The notes under the pieces are model-generated. The model searched no databases and was not told the DNA's origin. It worked only from the letters and a program-made list of their open reading frames with translations. The translations under genes were made by a program, and so were the position numbers. Shown here piece after piece: positions 1 through 4,631 of a stretch of DNA of 5,620 nt (within the stretch, counting starts at the first letter, position 1; every line of letters starts with the position of its first letter). Source of the DNA: Candidatus Electronema nielsenii (GTDB lineage Bacteria > Desulfobacterota > Desulfobulbia > Desulfobulbales > Desulfobulbaceae); contig JAGIXO010000104.1 of the NCBI GenBank assembly GCA_026122915.1, positions 1 to 5,620 on the forward strand. The letters are read 5' to 3'.

Positions 1-241
1 TCAGCAAGGCCCGCGCCGGGCCATCAGGTGAGCGGCGGCCTTGCTCCCAATTCTTCAAAGTGGAAAGACTGACACCAATCATCAGCGCAAACTCTGCCTG
101 CGATTTATGCAAATTGCTCCGAATCTCTTTGATGTCCGCCGGAGCAAATTCAAAGATTCTTTCTGCCTTCATCTCGCCGCGCCGGATTTGTCCAGCCTGC
201 TTGATGCTTTCAACCAGATTGTCAAAATCATGCTCTTTCAT
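1..241 (-). CDS. NadS/HigA-type antitoxin, Xre-family HTH regulator (partial, C-terminus beyond the window)
   Basis: This is the second gene of a leftward toxin-antitoxin operon. It starts with ATG at 241-239 and stays open for 80 codons to the window edge, so the C-terminus is missing. The protein begins MKEHDFDNLVESIKQ, then a short basic linker (RRGEMKAERIFEF, about residues 21-33). A helix-turn-helix domain follows from about residue 36, with the motifs SQAEFALMIGVS and LKNWEQGRRSPDGPARALL. That order and the NWEQGRR-P-GPARALL signature are typical of NadS/HigA2-like antitoxins, which neutralise the partner toxin and bind their own promoter; this role is inferred from the family. The start is well supported: it overlaps the toxin stop as ATGA and has a GGAGG seven bases upstream. 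The family name is firm. Whether it is called higA, nadS or a relB analogue cannot be settled by eye. Confidence 0.88.
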   Translation of the reverse strand, partial: MKEHDFDNLVESIKQAGQIRRGEMKAERIFEFAPADIKEIRSNLHKSQAEFALMIGVSLSTLKNWEQGRRSPDGPARALL

Positions 242-555
242 GCCAGTTCCTCCGTGACAAGACGGCTCAATATCTTCAATTGATCAGCAGTCAAATCCTC
301 TTGTTTGTTTTTTGCATACAGATACAGCATGTAAAAAGATTCTGCATTGCTGTCCCAAAAATAGATAACTCGCAGCCCGCCTCGTTTTCCACTCCCTTTC
401 ATCGCCCAGCGGATTTTGCGCAATCCGCCTGATCCTTGCATGACTGCTCCCTGCTCAGGCCGCAGCAGCAAAGCAATTTGCAAGGATTTATATTCGTCGT
501 CGGCAAGCGATGCCTGCACTTGCTTGGTGAATATCGGCGTTTCAATGAATTTCAT
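238..555 (-). CDS. RelE/HigB2-type toxin of a type II toxin-antitoxin system
   Basis: A 105-residue protein, the usual size for a RelE/HigB-fold ribosome-dependent mRNA interferase. It begins MKFIETPIFTKQV. The centre has the family hallmark GGLRKIRWA (residues 43-51) and then KGSGKRGGLRVIYF (53-66). Near the C-terminus is LYLYAKNKQEDLT (77-89). These blocks match the HigB2/RelE group (Pfam RelE toxin, PF06296) as I remember it from Vibrio cholerae HigB2. The basic residues K47, R49, K57, R58, R62 and K82 are candidates for mRNA binding and catalysis; this follows the family, not a structure. The toxin comes first and the antitoxin second, as in higBA-type operons. The ATG at 555-553 has no recognisable Shine-Dalgarno, and the predicted transcript start falls on it. 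No frameshift or truncation is visible, so the toxin looks intact. Confidence 0.9.
   Translation of the reverse strand: MKFIETPIFTKQVQASLADDEYKSLQIALLLRPEQGAVMQGSGGLRKIRWAMKGSGKRGGLRVIYFWDSNAESFYMLYLYAKNKQEDLTADQLKILSRLVTEELA
249..253 (-). promoter_or_regulatory. Strong Shine-Dalgarno for the antitoxin
   Basis: The minus strand reads GGAGG followed by seven bases and the antitoxin ATG. The site lies inside the last codons of the toxin gene. With the ATGA stop/start overlap it allows both coupled and independent initiation. It decides the antitoxin start. It also contrasts with the toxin gene, which has no comparable site. Confidence 0.78.
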
Positions 556-559
556 TTAA
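541..559. promoter_or_regulatory. Palindrome over the toxin start codon, possible antitoxin operator
   Basis: The arms AATGAA and TTCATT (544-549 and 551-556) pair perfectly around one central base. Two more matching pairs lie one mismatch further out (541-542 with 558-559). The site covers the toxin start codon and touches the -10 element, where autoregulating antitoxins usually bind. The symmetry is seen in the sequence; the operator role is inference. AT-rich start regions can form such arms by chance. Confidence 0.35.
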
Positions 560-587
560 TGGTACGTCAATGGCGCATAAGAGTCAA
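559..587 (-). promoter_or_regulatory. Candidate sigma70 promoter of the toxin-antitoxin operon
   Basis: On the minus strand TTGACT (587-582, five of six consensus bases) is followed by exactly 17 bases and TACCAT (564-559, four of six). The expected transcript start is near 552, on or just after the toxin ATG. This predicts a leaderless or nearly leaderless toxin message, consistent with the missing Shine-Dalgarno. The promoter lies past the hairpin that follows gyrB, so the operon can be transcribed independently of gyrB. Confidence 0.5.
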
Positions 588-606
588 CGCTCCCTTTCGC
601 AATCCG

Positions 607-631
607 CAGGGGCAGCTCGCGACTGCCCCTG
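607..631 (-). terminator. Hairpin after gyrB, probable terminator without a clear U-tract
   Basis: A perfect 9-bp inverted repeat, arms CAGGGGCAG and CTGCCCCTG, with a 7-base loop. It begins nine bases after the gyrB stop codon. The stem is GC-rich and stable, but the bases after it on the minus strand (GCGGATTGCG) are not a T-run. It therefore does not meet the strict definition of an intrinsic terminator. It could stop transcription weakly, protect the 3' end of the gyrB message, or both. Its position between gyrB and the toxin promoter supports a boundary role. Confidence 0.5.
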
Positions 632-640
632 GAGAAAACC

Positions 641-3600
641 TCACACATCCAGCTCCGAAACCTCCAGCGCATGATTCTGGATGAACTCGCGCCGTGGCTC
701 GACCTTATCGCCCATCAGGGTGACAAACAGATCATCCGCAGCCTCGGCATCCTCAATCCTGACTTGCAGCAGGGTGCGGTTGGCCGGGTTCATGGTCGTT
801 TCCCAGAGCTGCTCCGGGTTCATCTCGCCCAAACCTTTATACCGCTGCAAGTGACTGCCCCGGAAGGTCTCCTCGCGGACGACACGAATCAGCTCGCGCC
901 AATTTTTAGCCGGAATTTCCTTCTCCTGACCAGAAGCGGCATTCTTGCAGAGGGTGAAACTGCTGCCGACATGCTCCCTGATTTCAGGATAGAGATCAAG
1001 GCCGAGCCGGTATTCGGGAATCAGGGGAATATGCGGGCCGATGACCGCGCGGGTGTGGGCCAAACCTTGAAAAGCCGCTTCCGCCTCAAAGCAGCTAGGC
1101 CGGGTCGCGCAAACGCGAATGCCGCTGGTGACGGCATTGATGCTGGATAGCTCTGCCAGCAGCCCATGCAGGAACGCCTCCTCCTTGAACTGGTCGGCGG
1201 AATGGACATCATTTTCAAGCAGGAAGAGGGTGAGCTGCTCCTGAATGTTCATCCGCTCCAAGAAAGTGCTGATGCGCTCGAACAAAGTCAGCTTCTTCAG
1301 CAAACTGACTAACTCTTGCCCGGCCAGCTCGCTGCCGTTTGCCAAGCGGACTTGCACAAACTGGGCCGCCTGATCGTAAAGGTGGTTGTTGAGCGCGTCC
1401 TCATCAAGGAAATACTGCTCCTTCTTGCCACGGCCTAAACGATACAGCGGCGGCTGGCCGATATAAACATACCCTTGCTCCACCAGCGGCAACATCTGGC
1501 GATAGAAGAAGGTGAGCAGCAGCGTGCGGATGTGCGCGCCGTCCACGTCCGCGTCGGTCATGATGATGATCTTGTGATAGCGCAGCTTGCTCGCGTCAAA
1601 CTCCTCCCGTCCGATGCCGGTGCCCATTGCGGCGATCAATTGCTTGATCTCCTCGGAGTCGAGTATCTTGTCAAAACGGGCCTTCTCCACATTCATGATC
1701 TTGCCGCGCAACGGCAGGATGGCTTGAATGGAGCGGTCGCGGCCTTGCTTGGCACTGTTGTGAACAAACACGCCGCTGGCTAAAGCGAAGTTGTGCGTGT
1801 TCGGCACTTCGATGTCGTACACATCAATACGCTCCGGCAGCTTCTCGACTGAAACGACGCGGTGGTTGTAATTGCTGACCGCCTCCAGAGCGCGTTCAGC
1901 ATTGTTGTCAAAATACCGCTGGCAGAAGGTGTCGAATCGAAGCAGCGATTTGTCCTTTGTGGCGATGCGATGCTGACGGTAGCCTTCCAAATCAACGGTT
2001 CCCGGCTGCACTTCGTGCCGCTTGAGCGTGGCCAGCGTCTTCCGGTAATAGGTTTTCTGCAATGCAGCTTGGCGGCGGGCGCGGAATTCCTCTGTCCATT
2101 GCTGCTGAGTTTTCTGGCTGCGCCAAGCCAGCAGCTCGGCATCGCTCCATTGCTCTTTCGCCTTTCGTGACTGCTCCGCACGGGCTTCCGGGTGCTCTTC
2201 AAAATAAGAACGCACCCGTTCAGCCTGCGCCAAGCAATTTTCCTCGTCCTGCCAGTAGATTTGCTGCGCCTTGTTCAACTGTGCGGCATTCTGCTGGCGG
2301 TAGGCTTCATTGCTACTGTAGAATTCGCGCCATTTACCTATCATGAATGCTTTGTATGCCGCATCGTCCCATTGCGCTTGAGCGCGTTCGGAAAGCTGCT
2401 GCCGCAACTGCATCATGCGCTGGCTCATCTTGGCACGGAATTCAGGACTCTGCCGGACTGCCTGACTCTTTTCGATCACATCAGGCCGCCGCAGGGTTCG
2501 GTCAGCGTGCTGCCGATGCAGGCGCAAATGCTCTTCCGCCGGAAGCCGCTGGATGTTGGAGGGATTGTTGTTGCGCTTGTTGAAGTCCAGATGATGGCGG
2601 TGATCGCCCGCCGCTGCCGAATACACGCCCACTTTCCGGTTGTAGCAGTCAGCCAGCATGTGGGTGAAAAGCCAGCGGTCGGAGCAGGACTCCCAAACCA
2701 TCTCATAGCCGGAAATGGTAATGTTAGGCTCAGTCATATCCGAGAGCTTGCGGTACAGCGGCATCAGCGAGGTGCCCGCCTCTAACTGTTCCGCCGGACA
2801 ATAGCTGCCGTCGCGGAGCAGGAAGCGATGATCTGGGGTGCAGATAATCTGCTCGCCGTTGTCGAGCGTTACCTGCACAACCTCCTGCTGCCGCTTAGTC
2901 AGGCGCGGATGCAGGATTTGCTCCAGACCAATCTTGCCGTCAGCTTGAATGGTGTAGCAGAAATGCTCCTTGCCCTGTTCCTGCTCGACAATCAGTTCCA
3001 AAAAGCTGAGGGCGCGGCCATCTGCCAAGGCAACACGGGTATCACCGGAAAAGCAGCCGCCAGCTGAATCGCCCTCCACGAGAAACAGCTCGCGCTCTGC
3101 CGGATTCTTAGACTGGCATTCAGCCAGCTTGCCTGCCATCAGCAGAGAGATGCCATCCTTCTTGCGCGACAAATCCCTCGCTTTCCGTGCCGCTTCTCTG
3201 GCCCGTGCCGCCTCGACCGCCTTGCTGAGTATCTGCCGCGCCACCTGCGGGTTGCGCTCCAAGTAATCACCAAGCTGCTCGGTGCAGATTGAGGCGACAA
3301 TGCCCTTCACCTCGGAGTTGCCCAGCTTGGTCTTGGTCTGGCCTTCAAACTGCGGATTCGGCACCCGCACCGAAATGATCGCGGTCAGGCCCTCGCGCAC
3401 ATCGTCGCCCTCCATCTTCTCCTTCATGTGCTTGGGCACAATGTCGTCGGTGGCGTATTTGTTGATGCACTTGGTCAGCGCGGCGCGGAAGCCCGCCACA
3501 TGCGAGCCGCCTTCGCGGGTGTTGATGTTGTTGACAAAAGAGGCCAGCCGCTCGGTGTAGCTGTCAACGTATTGCAGACAGACCTCGACCTGCACTTGCT

Positions 3601-4351
3601 CCTGCTCGCCTTCAAGAAAGATCGGTTGCGGATGAATCGGAGTGCGGTTGCGGTTGAGATGTTCGACGTACTCAACCACGCCGCCCTCGTAATGAAACAG
3701 GTCTTCGGCACCGCTGCCTTCGTCCTTCAGAGAAATATAAATGCCCCGGTTGAGGAAAGCCAGCTCACGCAGCCGGTTCAGGACAATCTCGTATTTAAAG
3801 GCAACGGTCTGGGTGAAAATCTCCGGGTCCGGCTTGAAGGTGATGGTGGTGCCGGTATGCTCGCTCGTGCCGACCACTTCCAGCTCGCTGGTCTTGGCAC
3901 CGTAGGAGAAGGTCTGCCGATAGAGCTTGCCGTTGCGCCGCACGTCAGCGGTCACATGGGTAGAGAGGGCATTGACCACTGATACACCCACACCGTGCAG
4001 ACCACCGGAGACCTTGTAGGAAGAATGATCGAACTTGCCGCCCGCGTGCAGGGTGGTCATGACCAATTCCAGCGCCGTCATGTTCTCAGTGGGATGCTTA
4101 TCCACCGGAATACCGCGTCCGTTGTCCTCCACCGAGCAGGAGCCGTCTTCGAGGAGGATCACCCTGATCCGGTCACAGCAGCCGGCCAATGCCTCGTCGA
4201 TGGAGTTATCAACCACCTCATAAATCAGGTGATGCAGCCCCTCTTCCGCAGTGTTGCCGATATACATGGACGGACGCTTGCGTACCGCCTCAAGCCCGTC
4301 AAGAACCTTGATCTGATCCGCCCCGTAGGACGAGTTTTCCTGTTCGCTCAC
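641..4351 (-). CDS. gyrB: DNA gyrase subunit B with in-frame intein (precursor)
   Basis: GyrB is the ATPase and TOPRIM subunit of DNA gyrase. It forms A2B2 with GyrA and introduces negative supercoils using ATP. The precursor is 1236 residues; removing the intein (433-865) leaves 803, matching the 804 of E. coli GyrB. The N-terminal GHKL ATPase shows EVVDNSIDEALAG (N49 for Mg-ATP), VEDNGRGIPVD (from D76) and the lid GGLHGVGVSVVNALS (116-130). The transducer has EGQTKTKLGN with Q338 and K340. The TOPRIM catalytic Glu is E426 in EGDSAGG, where the intein interrupts; the metal-binding DADVD lies at 933-937. The C-terminal half keeps the Gram-negative insertion (about 980-1130) and ends with the QRYKGLGEMNPEQLWETTM block (1169 onward) and VEPRREFI. 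The start is GTG at 4351-4349, chosen because AGAAGG lies seven bases upstream and GyrB homologues start at this point. The gene is monocistronic by appearance, divergent from rimO and ending in a hairpin. Confidence 0.97.
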   Translation of the reverse strand: MSEQENSSYGADQIKVLDGLEAVRKRPSMYIGNTAEEGLHHLIYEVVDNSIDEALAGCCDRIRVILLEDGSCSVEDNGRGIPVDKHPTENMTALELVMTTLHAGGKFDHSSYKVSGGLHGVGVSVVNALSTHVTADVRRNGKLYRQTFSYGAKTSELEVVGTSEHTGTTITFKPDPEIFTQTVAFKYEIVLNRLRELAFLNRGIYISLKDEGSGAEDLFHYEGGVVEYVEHLNRNRTPIHPQPIFLEGEQEQVQVEVCLQYVDSYTERLASFVNNINTREGGSHVAGFRAALTKCINKYATDDIVPKHMKEKMEGDDVREGLTAIISVRVPNPQFEGQTKTKLGNSEVKGIVASICTEQLGDYLERNPQVARQILSKAVEAARAREAARKARDLSRKKDGISLLMAGKLAECQSKNPAERELFLVEGDSAGGCFSGDTRVALADGRALSFLELIVEQEQGKEHFCYTIQADGKIGLEQILHPRLTKRQQEVVQVTLDNGEQIICTPDHRFLLRDGSYCPAEQLEAGTSLMPLYRKLSDMTEPNITISGYEMVWESCSDRWLFTHMLADCYNRKVGVYSAAAGDHRHHLDFNKRNNNPSNIQRLPAEEHLRLHRQHADRTLRRPDVIEKSQAVRQSPEFRAKMSQRMMQLRQQLSERAQAQWDDAAYKAFMIGKWREFYSSNEAYRQQNAAQLNKAQQIYWQDEENCLAQAERVRSYFEEHPEARAEQSRKAKEQWSDAELLAWRSQKTQQQWTEEFRARRQAALQKTYYRKTLATLKRHEVQPGTVDLEGYRQHRIATKDKSLLRFDTFCQRYFDNNAERALEAVSNYNHRVVSVEKLPERIDVYDIEVPNTHNFALASGVFVHNSAKQGRDRSIQAILPLRGKIMNVEKARFDKILDSEEIKQLIAAMGTGIGREEFDASKLRYHKIIIMTDADVDGAHIRTLLLTFFYRQMLPLVEQGYVYIGQPPLYRLGRGKKEQYFLDEDALNNHLYDQAAQFVQVRLANGSELAGQELVSLLKKLTLFERISTFLERMNIQEQLTLFLLENDVHSADQFKEEAFLHGLLAELSSINAVTSGIRVCATRPSCFEAEAAFQGLAHTRAVIGPHIPLIPEYRLGLDLYPEIREHVGSSFTLCKNAASGQEKEIPAKNWRELIRVVREETFRGSHLQRYKGLGEMNPEQLWETTMNPANRTLLQVRIEDAEAADDLFVTLMGDKVEPRREFIQNHALEVSELDV
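2048..2371 (-). repeat. Tandem ~17-residue helical repeats in the intein endonuclease
   Basis: Precursor residues 661-768 divide into six units that each begin with an aromatic residue: W661, Y678, W700, F717, W735 and W752. The unit lengths are 17, 22, 17, 18, 17 and 17. Five of the six have an acidic residue two or three places after the aromatic (WDD, WQDEE, FEE, WSD, WTEE), followed by a helix rich in R, K, Q and A. A related SPEFRAKMSQRM segment (635-646) precedes them and resembles the NUMOD3 DNA-binding module of homing nucleases. The repeat is at protein level; the DNA itself is too diverged to look repetitive. A DNA-target recognition role is inferred. Confidence 0.6.
2516..2602 (-). 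other. HNH homing endonuclease motif inside the intein
   Basis: Precursor residues 584-612 read HRHHLDFNKRNNNPSNI and then LPAEEHLRLH. The His pair H586/H587, D589, N599, H608 and H612 fit the HNH pattern HHxDxNxxNNxPxNLxxLxxxxHxxxH. This fold cuts DNA with one metal ion. It is not the LAGLIDADG type found in many other inteins. All expected catalytic and structural residues are present, so the nuclease looks competent; activity is inferred. Confidence 0.88.
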
Positions 4352-4358
4352 TTGGTTG

Positions 4359-4364
4359 CCTTCT
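4359..4364 (-). promoter_or_regulatory. gyrB ribosome binding site
   Basis: The minus strand reads AGAAGG, seven bases before the GTG start of gyrB. This supports the GTG at 4351 as the true start. No ATG lies in frame close upstream. Confidence 0.7.
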
Positions 4365-4387
4365 GAATGAAAAATTAATACGGAAAA

Positions 4388-4423
4388 CGGCAGAGTTGCG
4401 ATGCGACAGACAGCATCCTGCCG
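4388..4423 (-). other. Potential stem-loop in the gyrB 5' leader
   Basis: One unbroken arm, GCATCCTGCCG (4413-4423), pairs with two blocks on the other side, CGGCAG (4388-4393) and GATGC (4400-4404). This gives 11 base pairs with a six-base bulge and an eight-base loop. It falls right after the predicted gyrB transcript start and about 37 bases before the start codon. It could affect message stability. No known regulatory RNA family is recognised. Confidence 0.3.
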
Positions 4424-4433
4424 GAAGCGGCGT

Positions 4434-4464
4434 ATTATACCATGCCTGAGCGAAAAATGGGCAA
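4434..4464 (-). promoter_or_regulatory. Candidate sigma70 promoter of gyrB
   Basis: The minus strand has a perfect TATAAT at 4439-4434. The best -35 is TTGCCC at 4464-4459 (four of six) with a long 19-base spacer. The transcript would start near 4427, giving a leader of about 75 bases. The -10 is convincing and the -35 is weak. Gyrase promoters in several bacteria respond to supercoiling through non-optimal spacers, so the 19-base spacing may matter, but that is inference. Confidence 0.55.
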
Positions 4465-4562
4465 AAATCTCCTGATTACAAGGGATGCTTAGGATGAAAT
4501 GCGAAAACCGCAGACCTCTAAATAGAGCGTGGGGATACAGAGACTTGCTTTTTCCGGTTTAC

Positions 4563-4590
4563 TTCTCAAAGGTGGCATGGTAGGTATCAT
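4563..4590 (+). promoter_or_regulatory. Weak candidate promoter of rimO
   Basis: TTCTCA (4563-4568, four of six) is followed by 16 bases and TATCAT (4585-4590, five of six). The transcript would start near 4597 and leave a leader of about 35 bases before the rimO ATG. No better promoter pair is visible on the plus strand of this intergenic region. The match is within what chance would give. Confidence 0.28.
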
Positions 4591-4631
4591 TCCTGAACTC
4601 CCTCAGATACTTCCACTTGCCTTTTATCAGC

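Larger units (their letters stand above)
1757..3055 (-). mobile_element. GyrB intein, 433 residues, with HNH homing endonuclease
   Basis: This protein-splicing element sits at precursor residues 433-865, between EGDSAGG and SAKQGRD of the TOPRIM motif. Block A starts with Cys433 (CFSGDTRVALADGR). Block B is DNGEQIICTPDHRF with T505 and H508. Block F is IDVYDIEVPNTHNFALASG and block G ends VFVHN, giving penultimate His864, terminal Asn865 and Ser866 as the +1 nucleophile. All catalytic splicing residues are present, so splicing is expected. Between the splicing blocks lie an HNH nuclease (about 584-612) and a helical repeat array (about 635-768). Length and order match the 435-residue Synechocystis PCC 6803 GyrB intein, as I remember it, at the same site. 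The element is mobile at the DNA level: its nuclease would cut intein-free gyrB alleles and be copied in by repair. No frameshift is visible, so the endonuclease may still be active. Confidence 0.97.

Noticed and set aside
1..640. Possible link between the gyrase gene and the toxin-antitoxin pair as a gyrase-poisoning system such as CcdAB or ParE
   Set aside because: The toxin motifs match the RelE/HigB mRNA interferase group and not CcdB. The hairpin and separate promoter argue for chance neighbourhood.
671..1150. A 159-codon open frame on the plus strand
   Set aside because: It is antisense to the GyrB C-terminal region, without a ribosome binding site or recognisable protein family.
2192..2785. 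A 197-codon open frame on the plus strand
   Set aside because: It lies wholly antisense to the intein coding sequence, whose minus-strand frame is fully conserved, and its translation has no recognisable domain.
1757..3055. Possibility that the insertion in gyrB is a group I or II intron
   Set aside because: The insertion is an open frame in phase with both gyrB halves and carries complete intein splicing blocks, so removal is at protein level.
3428..3982. A 184-codon open frame on the plus strand
   Set aside because: It is antisense to the GyrB ATPase and transducer coding region. Such long antisense frames are common opposite well-conserved, GC-rich genes.
4516..4527. Small inverted repeat CTCTA-AA-TAGAG
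   Set aside because: Five-base arms are expected by chance in a region of this size. It is not at a useful distance from the candidate rimO promoter.
4494..4583. A 29-codon frame on the plus strand in the gyrB-rimO intergenic region
   Set aside because: The only purine-rich stretch before the ATG (AGG) is too close to work as a Shine-Dalgarno. The peptide is not recognisable, and the candidate rimO promoter overlaps its end.
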